From contig CAWIQJ010000006.1 of assembly GCA_963838235.1 (NCBI GenBank), forward strand, positions 930,001-994,000: a stretch of DNA of 64,000 nt. The letters are read 5' to 3'. The notes under the pieces are model-generated. The model searched no databases. It saw only the letters and a list, made by a program, of their open reading frames with translations, and was not told the origin of the DNA. Below, piece by piece: positions 52,403 to 61,993 of this stretch; position 1 is the first letter of the stretch; every line of letters starts with the position of its first letter. The DNA comes from JAFECT01 sp963838235. GTDB lineage: Bacteria > Pseudomonadota > Alphaproteobacteria > Caulobacterales > Caulobacteraceae. Made by a program: the position numbers and the translations under genes.

Positions 52403-53917
52403 ATGATGCGGTTACTTCTGATCCTGACGACGCTGCTACTGGCGCCCGCCGGCGCCCACGCCCAACCGGCGCCGCAGCCTTCGGCCCCGGCCGCAGCCCC
52501 GCGAACGCCGGTGGTGGCGGTGACGCAGCATACCGCCGTGATTAACGGCCAGACCGTGCACTACAGCGCGACCGTCGCCGAACATTTCGTGGCGGACGAC
52601 AAGGGCGTCCCGGCAGCGTCGGTCATCACCATCGCCTACACCCGCGACGACGTGAAGGACGCGGCGAGCCGGCCGGTGCTGTTCGCGTTCAACGGCGGCC
52701 CGGGCGCCTCGTCCTCGCCCTTGCACATGAATGCGCTGGGCCCCGTGCGGCGCGTCGGCGAGGTTCCCGGCGACCGCTCGAGCGGACACCTGGCGGACAA
52801 TCCGTACAGCCCGCTCGATGCGGCGGACCTGGTGTTCATCGATCCGGTCGGAACCGGCTTTGCGCGTCCGTTCGCCGGCGCGGACCCCAAACGCTTCTAC
52901 AGCATCACCGGCGACGCCGAGACGGTGAAGTCGGTCATCGCCGAATGGCTGAAGCAGAACCATCGCGAGGCCTCGCCGCGGTATCTGGTGGGCGAGAGCT
53001 ACGGCACGGTGCGCGCGCCGATGATCCTCGACGTCGCGCCGGCGATGAAGTTCGACGGCGTGCTGCTCATCGCCCTGGTCGGCTCGGCGCCCGGCCACGA
53101 GATGCCTTACGTGACGAGCCTGCCGACCATGGCCACGGGCGCCTGGTTCCACAACCGGATCGACCGCGCGGGCCGCAGCGTCGAGGACGTCTATCGCGAG
53201 GCGGTGACGTTTGCGCACACTGATTATGTCTCCGCCCTGATCCAGGGTTCGAGCCTGCCCGACGCCGAGCGTCGCCGCGTGGCCGAGCACATGTCGAAAC
53301 TGATCGGCCTGCCGGTCGATCTGATCCTGGAGAAGAACCTGCGGATTTCGCAGAACGACTACATGTTCAATCTGCTGAAGGACAAAGGCCTCAGAACGGG
53401 CCTGCTCGACGTGCGCGTGACCGCGCCGCTGGAGCCGGGACAGCAGGGCGCGATCGACGATCCGGCGCTGGGGGTCGCGCCGAAGCGGGCGCCGGGCGCG
53501 CCGGCCGGTCCCCCGGTGTCGCCCATGAGCATCGGCGCCGTGCCGAGCCCCGAGGTCGGACGCTATATCACCGACGTGCTGAAGTTTCCTTCGACCGAGA
53601 CCTATTACGGCGTGAATTTCATCGTGAATTCCAAATGGAACTACGAAGATCACCCCGACGCGATTCTGCGTCTCGGCAAGGCGATGAAGGCCGATTCGAA
53701 CCTGCGGCTGTTCTGGGCGGCGGGTTACTACGACCTGACCACGCCCGCCTATGAGGCGCGCTACACGCTGGACCAGGACGGCATTCCGCCCAATCGGCTG
53801 ACCGCGGTCTATTTCGCCGGTCCGCACGGGGTCTATGCGGGCGACGACAATCTCGCGGCGTTCGACGCGGCGGTACGCCGGTTCGTGGCGCCGTCAAATT
53901 CGACGCCGACGCGATGA
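52403..53917 (+). CDS. S10 serine carboxypeptidase-like protein B
   Basis: A 504-residue secreted S10 peptidase. A signal peptide (MMRLLLILTTLLLAPAGAHA) is followed by FNGGPGASSSPLH, the nucleophile in LVGESYGTVRAP, the Asp in AAGYYDLTTPAYEA and the His in YFAGPHGVYAGDD. All triad residues are present. It starts four bases after M61 A, so the two are co-expressed. Confidence 0.9.
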   Translation: MMRLLLILTTLLLAPAGAHAQPAPQPSAPAAAPRTPVVAVTQHTAVINGQTVHYSATVAEHFVADDKGVPAASVITIAYTRDDVKDAASRPVLFAFNGGPGASSSPLHMNALGPVRRVGEVPGDRSSGHLADNPYSPLDAADLVFIDPVGTGFARPFAGADPKRFYSITGDAETVKSVIAEWLKQNHREASPRYLVGESYGTVRAPMILDVAPAMKFDGVLLIALVGSAPGHEMPYVTSLPTMATGAWFHNRIDRAGRSVEDVYREAVTFAHTDYVSALIQGSSLPDAERRRVAEHMSKLIGLPVDLILEKNLRISQNDYMFNLLKDKGLRTGLLDVRVTAPLEPGQQGAIDDPALGVAPKRAPGAPAGPPVSPMSIGAVPSPEVGRYITDVLKFPSTETYYGVNFIVNSKWNYEDHPDAILRLGKAMKADSNLRLFWAAGYYDLTTPAYEARYTLDQDGIPPNRLTAVYFAGPHGVYAGDDNLAAFDAAVRRFVAPSNSTPTR

Positions 53918-54116
53918 AGACACGCATGCCGTCGGCGAGCACATCGCCGGCGTCGCGGAGGTCGCTCTCGCCCGCCCAGGCTGTGGACGCCGCCTTCTCG
54001 CCGCGCCGGTCGTGACGCATAGGCTAGGCGCCCGACTGCCGTACCGGGAAAAAGCTCCGACCGCAAAACCCGGTTGTTGACCCATGCGGCCACACGTTTG
54101 AGCTCGGCTGGCCGAA

Positions 54117-54156
54117 ATAGCTTATGCGCGCCCGCCGCTCGATCCGCATAAGCTAT
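54117..54156. promoter_or_regulatory. Perfect 12-bp inverted repeat upstream of the aminotransferase operon
   Basis: ATAGCTTATGCG at 54117-54128 and its complement CGCATAAGCTAT at 54145-54156 are separated by 16 bases, 100 bp before the aminotransferase start. It may be an operator for the Lrp/AsnC-type regulator nearby or a terminator of the S10 B transcript (no T tract). The rest of 53918-54255 holds no supported gene. Confidence 0.5.
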
Positions 54157-54255
54157 CCGCGATCCAGGCGTGGTAAGGGCAAAATTGCAAAGAAAGTCCG
54201 GCTCAGGAGCCTAGACTGGCGACTATAGGGGCGCGGGCCTCGTAGACGGCCCGAC

Positions 54256-55464
54256 ATGAGGGAAGGGGACCCACGCTTGAATCCGCCCGGCACGTCGACG
54301 ACCGCCGTCAAGGCCGCGCCGACCGCGCGCGTTGCCGACCTGTTCGATGCGCCGACCTATTCGGATTGGGCGCGGGCCCAGATGCGGCTGTCGACGGACG
54401 ATGCCATCGTGCTTTTCGACAGCACCATCCGCGAACCGACCGACGAGCTGATCGAAGTTGTGCGGGACGCCTTCTCGCTCCAGATCACCAATCGCTATGT
54501 CAGCGCCTTCGACGGCGGCAATCCGTTTGCGGTGGAGGCGCTTTGTCGCCGATACGGCGTCGAGGCCGACCGGCTGATCGCCACAACCGGCGCCACCAGC
54601 GCGATATCCCTGGTGCTGCGCACGCTCACCGAACCCGGCGATCACGTATTGATCGAGCGTCCCGGCTTCGATCTTCTGACGCAGATGGCGAAGGGCGCAG
54701 GCCTTCAGGTCGACGACCTGCCGCGGCGACCACCGGCATACGGCGTCGACATCGCCGAACTGCAGAGTCGCCTGACGCCGCGGACCAAGCTCGTGCTGCT
54801 GACCAATCTGCACAATCCTTCGGGTGCGGTGCTTATGCCGTCCGAGGTGAGCGCAATTGCGACGGCGGCGGCCCGCGTCGGCGCGCTTGTCGTGGTCGAC
54901 GAGGTTTACGGCGACTTTGTTCGCGATGTGTTTCCGGCCCCGGCGGCGTCGCTTGCCCCGAACATCGTCAGCGTCGCCAGCCTGACCAAGGTGTACGGCC
55001 TGTTCGCGCTGAAATGCGGTTGGCTCATCGCCAACCCTGAGGTCGCCCAGCGCATCCGCGACGGAGCGCCGGAAGGCGATCTCGGCGTTTCGAAGCTGGC
55101 GCACGCGGTCGCCGCGCACGTCCTGGAGGCGCCGGAGGTCTTCGACGCGCATTGGCGCCGGATCCTCGCCCTGACGCGACCGGTGATGCTGCGGCACGCG
55201 GCGCGACTGATCGAACTGGGCTTGGTCGAGGGCGAAGTCCCCAGCCACGGCTGCATGTATTTTCCACGGGTGGCGGGCATCGACGACACGCTGGCGCTGG
55301 CGCGCACGCTGTGGAGCGATTTCGGCCTGCTCGTGGCGCCCGGAGAGTTTTTCGGCGCGCCCGGTCACATTCGCCTCGGCTTCGCCACGGACGGGCCGGA
55401 TTTCGAGCGTGGGCTCGAGCGGCTCGGCGCGGCCCTGGAGACGCTGCGCAAGACGGGATGGTAG
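54256..55464 (+). CDS. Class I/II PLP aminotransferase
   Basis: A 402-residue fold-type I aminotransferase. NATTGATSAISLVLR-like sequence (ATTGATSAISLVL) starts the PLP region, LLTNLHNPSGAVL holds the conserved NxHNP motif, VVVDEVYGDF the Asp/Tyr pair, and SLTKVYGLFALKCGW the PLP lysine. The C-terminus has GHIRLGFA, with the substrate-carboxylate arginine. No signal peptide, so cytoplasmic. It heads an operon with M61 B and S10 C. Confidence 0.9.
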   Translation: MREGDPRLNPPGTSTTAVKAAPTARVADLFDAPTYSDWARAQMRLSTDDAIVLFDSTIREPTDELIEVVRDAFSLQITNRYVSAFDGGNPFAVEALCRRYGVEADRLIATTGATSAISLVLRTLTEPGDHVLIERPGFDLLTQMAKGAGLQVDDLPRRPPAYGVDIAELQSRLTPRTKLVLLTNLHNPSGAVLMPSEVSAIATAAARVGALVVVDEVYGDFVRDVFPAPAASLAPNIVSVASLTKVYGLFALKCGWLIANPEVAQRIRDGAPEGDLGVSKLAHAVAAHVLEAPEVFDAHWRRILALTRPVMLRHAARLIELGLVEGEVPSHGCMYFPRVAGIDDTLALARTLWSDFGLLVAPGEFFGAPGHIRLGFATDGPDFERGLERLGAALETLRKTGW

Positions 55465-55470
55465 GGCGCG

Positions 55471-57195
55471 ATGCGTAGCGCCTTCCTCGCGATCGCCGCG
55501 GTTCTCGGCGCCGCCCTGTGTGTTGCAGCGTCGACCGCCGCCGAAGCGCCGCGCTATGACCTGGCCCTGAAGCCGGCCGCAACCGACGCCGAGGGCCACG
55601 TCGACGCAATCGAGGTGTCAATCGTCGAGGGCCCGGTCGTTGCGCAAGCCGGCGCGCCGATCCTGCGCATGCCGATCGTGGTGACCAATGTGGTGACCGA
55701 CGCGACGACGTTGCAGGATTTCAGCGTCGCCGATGCGGACGGCCCCGTGCCGCTCAGCGTGCATGACGACCCCGACGCCGGCCAGACCTTCTATCGCCAT
55801 TGGGCGCCGACGCGCGCGGTGCACGGCGTGCTGCGCATCCACTACCGGGCGCCGATCAGCAATGCGCTGCCCTCGCGCGGCGCCGCGCCGCCGCTGGATA
55901 TCCGCACCGACGACGGAGGGTTCGGCGGCGCTGGATCCTATTTCCTCGTGACACCGGAGGTGCAGACGCCGGTCCGCTTCAGCCTGACCTGGGACCTTAG
56001 CGCCATGCCCAAGGGCGCCGCAGCGATCTCGAATTTCGGACCCGGAGACGTCGCGCCCGCCCAAGCGATGGCGCCGGAGCGTCTGGAGTCGCTCTATGTG
56101 ATGGCCGGCGCCATCGGCCGCTTTCCTGATCCGACCCCGAGCAAGGGCTTCATGTCGGCGTGGGAGGGCCATCCAACCTTCGACGCCGCCGCGCTGATGG
56201 CGTGGACCAAATCCCTGCACGACGCCTACGACGGGTTTTTCCACGCCGATCGGAGCCGGCCTTACGGCGTCTTCCTGCGTCGCAATCTGGTCAACGCCGG
56301 CGGCGGCGTGGAGCTCGACGGCGCCTTCATCGGCAGCTGGGGCGCCAAGGCCGATGTGTCCGGGTTCAAGGTCACCCTCGCGCACGAAATGCTCCACACC
56401 TACGTCGGCGGCCTGGACGCGCCGACGGGGCTCGAAAGCTCGTGGTTCAGCGAGGGCATGGCGGTGTTCTACGCCCGCCGCCTGGCGCTGCGGTTCCATC
56501 ACATCGATGCGGACCGGTTCCTCGACGACCTGAACTCGACCGCTGGCCGCTACTATACCGACGCCCTGAACGACGCGCCGAACGCCGAGATCCCGCAACG
56601 GTTCTGGGCCGAAACGCGCATCCGGGTCCTGCCTTACGATCGCGGTTCGATGTATTTTTCCGTGGTCGACAGCAAGATGCGGCGGGTGAGCCATGGCAAA
56701 CGCAGTCTCGACGACCTCCTGTTGTCCATGCTGGCGCGACGCCATGCCGGCCGTCCGATGGACCAGGCGGCCTGGGTGGAGACGGTGACGCAGGCACTGG
56801 GACCGCGCGGCAAGACGGAGTTCGAGGCCATGCTTGCCGGCGCGTTGCAGCTTCCGCCCTCCGCCGCCTTCGGTCGGTGCTTCAGACGCACGAGCAAACC
56901 TCTGCGACGCTACGAACTCGGCTTCGATGCGAAGGTCCTGGTCGAGCCGAAGCGCATCGTGCGCGGTCTCGTCGCCGGGTCCGCGGCCGAGAAGGCGGGC
57001 TTGAAGGACGGCGATGAAATTCTGAAGCCGGTGCCGCAGGACGGTATTCAGGGCGACCAGAAGGCCACGCTCGCCCTCGACATCCGCCGCGACGGGCGCG
57101 AGTTTCCGATCGCCTACCTGCCGCGCGGCGAGACGGTTTTCGCCTATCAATGGGAGCGCGTTCGCGGCGTTCCGGACAAGGCCTGCGCGCAATGA
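55471..57195 (+). CDS. M61-family peptidase B
   Basis: A 574-residue paralogue of M61 A (signal peptide MRSAFLAIAAVLGAALCVAAS). The zinc motif is TLAHEMLHTYVGG with a third ligand in WFSEGMAVFYARR, and a C-terminal PDZ-like region includes GLVAGSAAEKAGLKDGDEIL, which is close to that of M61 A. The two likely arose by duplication of an M61-S10 pair. Its stop overlaps the S10 C start (ATGA at 57192-57195). Confidence 0.89.
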   Translation: MRSAFLAIAAVLGAALCVAASTAAEAPRYDLALKPAATDAEGHVDAIEVSIVEGPVVAQAGAPILRMPIVVTNVVTDATTLQDFSVADADGPVPLSVHDDPDAGQTFYRHWAPTRAVHGVLRIHYRAPISNALPSRGAAPPLDIRTDDGGFGGAGSYFLVTPEVQTPVRFSLTWDLSAMPKGAAAISNFGPGDVAPAQAMAPERLESLYVMAGAIGRFPDPTPSKGFMSAWEGHPTFDAAALMAWTKSLHDAYDGFFHADRSRPYGVFLRRNLVNAGGGVELDGAFIGSWGAKADVSGFKVTLAHEMLHTYVGGLDAPTGLESSWFSEGMAVFYARRLALRFHHIDADRFLDDLNSTAGRYYTDALNDAPNAEIPQRFWAETRIRVLPYDRGSMYFSVVDSKMRRVSHGKRSLDDLLLSMLARRHAGRPMDQAAWVETVTQALGPRGKTEFEAMLAGALQLPPSAAFGRCFRRTSKPLRRYELGFDAKVLVEPKRIVRGLVAGSAAEKAGLKDGDEILKPVPQDGIQGDQKATLALDIRRDGREFPIAYLPRGETVFAYQWERVRGVPDKACAQ

Positions 57196-58820
57196 AGAAG
57201 GTTCCTCTCATGTTGAAGGTCCTGTCGGCGGCGGCGGTGATGGTGTTGCTCGCGCTCGCGCCGTCGGTCGCATCCGCGGCGCCCGTGGTGAGTGATGCGA
57301 CGCTGGAGAAGCCGCCGGTCACACCGGCGGAGGATATGGTGGTGACGCACGGCCGCGTCGTCGTCGACGGCAAGGCGCTCATCTACACCGTCCACACCGG
57401 CCTGCTGCCGATCTACGACAACGACACCGGCGAGCTGGCGGCGCGGATGTTCGTCATCGCCTATACCCTCGACCGGCCGGCGGGCGCTGCGCCGCGGCCG
57501 CTGACTTTCGTCTGGAACGGCGGTCCGGGTTCGAGCTCGTCCCAGGTGCATCTGATGGGCTTCGGACCCAAGACCTTCCAGATGCCGCCGACCTATCCCG
57601 AGTGGAAGGGCCAGCCCTCGGTCATCGGCGACAATGCCGACACCTGGCTTGCCGTCAGCGACCTGGTGTTCGTCGATCCGATCGGCACCGGCTACAGCCG
57701 CGCCACCAGCGATGCGTGGCGCGACAAGCTCTACACCACCTTCGGCGACGCCGAGGCGGTCGCGGAGATGATCCGGGTCTATCGCACCCGCTTCGACGCC
57801 TTCGACCGGCCGCTGTTCCTGGCCGGCGAAAGCTATGGGACCACGCGCGCGATGTACGTGGCCGAGGCGCTGTCGCGCCGGCGCACGCCGGTGTCGGGTG
57901 TGGTGCTCATCTCAGGCTTCTACGACCTGGGCCAGCAGGTCCCTGCCTCGCTGCGCGCTGCGCTGGACATGCCGATGTTCACGGCCACCGTCTGGTATCA
58001 CAAGCGGCTGCCGGCGGAGTTACAGGCGGTAAGCCAGGAGGAGGCGGTGCGTCAGGCGACGGACTGGGCCCGCAACACCTATGCACCGGCGCTCGAACGC
58101 AAGGATAGCCTCAGCGTCGACGAGCGCGCGAAGATCGTCGCGGGGCTCGCCCGTTACACGGGCCTCGATCCGAAATTCATCGACCCCAAGAAGCTCGTCG
58201 TCGATAAGGGCGACTTCACCGATCACCTGCTCGAGGACAAGGGGCTGGAGCTCGGTCGTTACGACAGTCGCGAAGTGCTGCCGCGTCGCAAGCCCGGCCA
58301 GCAGTGGGGTCCGCGCCAGGATCCGTCGCTGACGCCGATGGTCGACCTGATGGAGGGGACCTCGCCGCCATTGATCCGCTATCTGCGCGATACGCTCGGC
58401 TACCACAGCGACCTGCTCTACCGCGGTCCGTGGGGAAACTCGTTCCACCCGGACCCGATACCGTTCAATCCGGCGGGCTATGCCGACGACTGGATGGCTT
58501 TGATGTGGGACCACGGCGCGGCGATGAAGGGGCAGGGAAGCCAGCGCGGGCTGAACGGCGCGCCCGAAGGCCCACCCCCCCTCGAGCTCGCCATGCAAGC
58601 CGAGCCGCGCATGATCGTCTTCAGCGTGACCGGCCTTTACGACGGCTCCTGCGTCGAGCGGGATGAAGAGGTTGCGCGCACCGACCCCGGCCTGCGTGAC
58701 CGCGTGCGCACCGGATGCTACGCGGCCGGCCATATGGTCTACACCGACACCGCGACTCGCCATGAGCTGCGGCGGGACTTCGGCAAGTTCGTCGCCGACG
58801 GCGTCGCGGCGGCGAGGTAG
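57192..58820 (+). CDS. S10 serine carboxypeptidase-like protein C
   Basis: A 542-residue secreted S10 peptidase. VWNGGPGSSSSQVH is the oxyanion region, FLAGESYGTTRAMY the nucleophile, SVTGLYDGSCVERD the Asp and CYAAGHMVYTDTATRH the His. All triad residues are present. ATG 57192 overlaps the M61 B stop. It is more similar to S10 A than to S10 B in the His region. Confidence 0.9.
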   Translation: MKKVPLMLKVLSAAAVMVLLALAPSVASAAPVVSDATLEKPPVTPAEDMVVTHGRVVVDGKALIYTVHTGLLPIYDNDTGELAARMFVIAYTLDRPAGAAPRPLTFVWNGGPGSSSSQVHLMGFGPKTFQMPPTYPEWKGQPSVIGDNADTWLAVSDLVFVDPIGTGYSRATSDAWRDKLYTTFGDAEAVAEMIRVYRTRFDAFDRPLFLAGESYGTTRAMYVAEALSRRRTPVSGVVLISGFYDLGQQVPASLRAALDMPMFTATVWYHKRLPAELQAVSQEEAVRQATDWARNTYAPALERKDSLSVDERAKIVAGLARYTGLDPKFIDPKKLVVDKGDFTDHLLEDKGLELGRYDSREVLPRRKPGQQWGPRQDPSLTPMVDLMEGTSPPLIRYLRDTLGYHSDLLYRGPWGNSFHPDPIPFNPAGYADDWMALMWDHGAAMKGQGSQRGLNGAPEGPPPLELAMQAEPRMIVFSVTGLYDGSCVERDEEVARTDPGLRDRVRTGCYAAGHMVYTDTATRHELRRDFGKFVADGVAAAR

Positions 58821-58823
58821 CTA

Positions 58824-58936
58824 GAGCGCGTTGCGCAAAAGTGGAACCCGGTTTTACGGTCACAACGCGCTCGAATGTTTGAGTCTAGAGCACGATTCAA
58901 CGATCAGATGATTCCATCTGATCGCATCGCGCTCTA
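58824..58936. repeat. Dispersed palindromic repeat, copy 2, with a second palindrome
   Basis: 58824-58872 closely matches 484-532 (GAGCGCGTTGCGCAAAAGTGG start, CAACGCGCTC end). A second palindrome follows (58886-58936), centred on GATCAGATG-N4-CATCTGATC and ending GCGCTCT. The element is between the S10 C and Lrp genes and touches the Lrp stop codon. Confidence 0.8.
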
Positions 58937-59416
58937 GCGGAACTGCCGCGCCTTGAGCGGGATCGCCGTCGTGCATTTGACTTCGGATATGGTCACGATC
59001 GAGCGGACGTCCTGCACGCCCGGCACCTTGAGCAGGATCGAGAAGATGAAATCCTGAAACCAGCGCACGTCCGGCGCCAGGATGGTCAGGAGCGTGTCGA
59101 GTTCACCGAACACCGTGTAGCACTCCACGATCTCAGGAATGCCCTGGATAACCCGGACGAACTCGGCGCGTTCGTCGTCGGTCAGGCGGGCCATCTTCAC
59201 CTGGGCGAAGATCTTCATCGAGAAGCCGAGCTTCTCGCGGTCCAGCACCGCGACCTGGGCCTTGATGTAGCCGTCTTCCTTCAGCCGCTGGATGCGACGC
59301 CAGCACGGCGACTGCGACAGGCCCACCCGCTCGGCGAGCTCAGCGGTCGACAACGACGCGTCCTGCTGCATCAGGGTCAGGATCTTGGTGTCGATGGCGT
59401 CGAGGGTGGCGGACAT
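58934..59416 (-). CDS. Lrp/AsnC-family regulator
   Basis: A 160-residue regulator. The N-terminal winged helix reads LDAIDTKILTLMQQDA, LSTAELAERVGLSQSPCWRRI, and a C-terminal RAM ligand-binding domain follows. ATG 59416 starts the conserved domain. It is divergent from the ornithine cyclodeaminase gene and probably regulates it and the peptide-utilisation operon in response to an amino acid. Confidence 0.92.
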   Translation of the reverse strand: MSATLDAIDTKILTLMQQDASLSTAELAERVGLSQSPCWRRIQRLKEDGYIKAQVAVLDREKLGFSMKIFAQVKMARLTDDERAEFVRVIQGIPEIVECYTVFGELDTLLTILAPDVRWFQDFIFSILLKVPGVQDVRSIVTISEVKCTTAIPLKARQFR

Positions 59417-59671
59417 GGTCTCCACATGCAATTTCGAGCTCGTCTTATCATAGCGCCGCCAATCCGGGTTCTTGTCAAGTTTCAACCGGCGGCGATGCTT
59501 GGTGAGTGCTGGTTGGTGTGTTTTGAAACCCAGACCTGAGCGCTGCTCATTCTGACGACGACGTAGTCAATTTACAGGATAACATGAGGGCGCATTATCC
59601 TTGCGGGACTGACCGGGTCGGAGCGCAAGAACGAAAGGACAATTCGCCGATCCGAGCTTAAGGTCTCTAAG

Positions 59672-60673
59672 GTGGGCACAGAGTTTGGGAGCTCGGGGGT
59701 GCTGGCGGCGGCGCGTTCGGAACATCGTAGGCCCGGTCCGCTCGTGGTCATCGACGCCGCGACGGTGCGCGCCCTCCTGTCGCATGCGGCGGCCTACGGC
59801 GCCGTCCGCGACGCCATGATCGCCCTCTCCGCCGGACGCGTGCGCCAACTTCTGCGCAGTTTTGTCGGCCTCGAGCACGGCGGGACATTCGCCCTCATGC
59901 CCGCCGCCTTCGACGGCGGCGTCTTCGGCGCCAAGCTGGTCAGCGTCGCGACCGGCCCGGACGGGAAGCGGTCGCACCAGGGGCTGGTGGTCCTGTTCGA
60001 CGGCGAGGACGGCGCGCCGATCTGCGTCGCCGACGCGGCCGAGATCACCGCCCTCCGCACCGCCGCCGCGAGCGCGGTCGCCACCGACGCGCTGGCGCGC
60101 CCGGAAGCAAAGGTCCTCGCCATCCTGGGAACCGGGTTGCAGGCGAAAGAGCACGCCGCCGCAATCGCCGCGACGCGCGACCTGTCCGAAATCAAGCTCT
60201 GGGGCCGTTCGGCCGAACGCAGCAGCGCACTCGCCCAGGGCATGACGCTCGAAACCGGCGTTCCGGTTCGCGCCATGCTCGACGTCGACAGCGCGGTTGC
60301 GGGCGCCGACATCATCTGCACCGTGACCAGCGCGTGCGAGCCGATCCTGAAGGGCGACCAGATCACACCCGGCATCCACCTGAACATCGTGGGTTCGAGC
60401 GGGCCCGAGCCGGTGGAAATCGACGAAGCCCTGGTGGCCAAGAGCCGCTTCTTCGTGGACCATGTCGAACACGTTCGCGCCCACGGCGCCGAATATCTGC
60501 GCGCTGTCGCCAAGGGCGCGATCGCCGAGGACCATATCGCCGGCGAGATCGGCGCGGTGCTGTCCGGTGCGCCGGGACGCCGGTCGCGCGAGGAGGTTAC
60601 GATCTACAAATCCTTGGGCCACGCCGTGCAGGACCTTGCGGCTGCCGCCTGGCTTTACGAGCGCTTGAAATGA
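59672..60673 (+). CDS. Ornithine cyclodeaminase / mu-crystallin family protein
   Basis: A 333-residue NAD(P)-dependent imine reductase or cyclodeaminase-like protein. FGAKLVSVATGPDG and ALRTAAASAVATDALA hold substrate-binding residues; AILGTGLQAKEHAAAI is the Rossmann dinucleotide motif; VGSSGPEPVEID is the family core. The GTG start at 59672 is used; a GTG near 59744 is possible. Its stop overlaps the permease start (ATGA). Confidence 0.88.
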   Translation: MGTEFGSSGVLAAARSEHRRPGPLVVIDAATVRALLSHAAAYGAVRDAMIALSAGRVRQLLRSFVGLEHGGTFALMPAAFDGGVFGAKLVSVATGPDGKRSHQGLVVLFDGEDGAPICVADAAEITALRTAAASAVATDALARPEAKVLAILGTGLQAKEHAAAIAATRDLSEIKLWGRSAERSSALAQGMTLETGVPVRAMLDVDSAVAGADIICTVTSACEPILKGDQITPGIHLNIVGSSGPEPVEIDEALVAKSRFFVDHVEHVRAHGAEYLRAVAKGAIAEDHIAGEIGAVLSGAPGRRSREEVTIYKSLGHAVQDLAAAAWLYERLK

Positions 60674-61993
60674 CCGACGCCTCGACCGGAAAACTCAAGA
60701 AGGGCGTCGATCTGCCCGCGGTGATCGCGCTTGGTCTCGGCACCGCGGTCGGCGTGTCGATCTTCTCGGTCATCTCGCCGGCGACGGCGATCGCGGGGCC
60801 GGGCATGTTGATCGCGGTGCCGATCGCAGCGGTTCCGATGTTCATCATCGCGGTCAGCTACGCCTTCATGGGCTCGGCGGTTCCGACCTCGGGCGCGTCC
60901 TACGAGTGGCCCCGGCGGTTCCTGAACCCGTTCGTCGCCTTCGTCATCTCGTGGCTTCGCATTGCGGGGACGACCAGCGCCTTGCTGGTGCTGGCCCTGG
61001 TGATGACCCGCTATTTGTCGATGGCGGTTCCGATCGCCATCAAGCCCGCCATGCTTGCGGCCTATGCCGCCGTCTTCGTGATCAACTTCTTCGGGGTGAA
61101 GCTCGCCGGACGGCTGTTGACGGTGCTGGTGGCGGCCATGGTGCTGCTGTTTCTGGTCTATTCGGCCTGGGGCGCGAGCGTCGTCCACCCCGCGAATTTC
61201 GAGCCGTTGCTTCCGCACGGCTGGACGGGAAGTCTTCGCCGCGGTTCCCTTGCTGGTCAGCCTGTTTCTCGGCATCGAGACGGCGGCCGAGGTGGGCGAC
61301 GAGATCGAGGGCGCCAAGCGCAACCTGCCCATCGGTATCGGCATCGCCATCGTCTGCGCGGTTGCGCTCTATCTGATCGTGGGCGCCGTCACCATCGGCG
61401 TCCTGGGCGTGCCCGCGCTGTCCGCAAGCGACACGCCGATCCTCGCTGCGGCGGCGAAGTTCATGGGGCCGATCGCCAAGCCGCTCGTGATCACCGCCGC
61501 GGTCATCGCCACCGGCAAGTCGCTGAACGGCGTGACCATGGTGTTCTCGCGCTATCTGTTCGCCATGGGTCGCTCCGGCGTCCTGCCCGGCGTGCTCGGC
61601 CGGGTGCATCCCCGGTTCGGGACGCCCTATGTGGCGTTGATCGTGGTGTTCGTGCTCTGCGCGGCGGGCCTTCTGCTGCCGTCCAGCCTCACCCTGCTGT
61701 TCCTGGCGGTGAACATCCCGACCCTGCTCATGTACGCGGCCGCCAGCCTGTCCGGCGCCCGCGTCGCCGCGCGGCATCCGGACATCTACAACGCCGCCGG
61801 CTTCAAGATGGGCCGCACGGCGACCCAGCTGTGGGCCTACCTCAGCGTGATTGTCGCCCTGGGCTTGATCGCGCTCGGCGTGACCACGGACTGGCGTCCT
61901 TATGTGGCGCTCACCGCCTGGGGCATCGTGGGGATTGTCTACTACGTCATTCGAGGAGGGGCGCGCCCGGCCGCGCCGGCAGCCGATGCCTAA
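60670..61993 (+). CDS. APC-superfamily amino-acid permease, frame broken at 61230
   Basis: An amino-acid transporter with about twelve hydrophobic helices. The first frame covers TM1-5 (ALGLGTAVGVSIFSVISP onward), and after 61230 another frame continues (VFAAVPLLVSLFLGIETAAEVGDE). Removing one A from AA at 61230-61231 joins them and gives exactly 441 codons. A homopolymer error is likely. The gene overlaps the cyclodeaminase gene and would import the amino acid produced by the peptidases. Confidence 0.85.

Noticed and set aside
52436..57192. Long minus-strand frames opposite S10 B and M61 B (for example 52436-53827 and 55618-57192)
   Set aside because: They are antisense shadows of genes with clear catalytic motifs.
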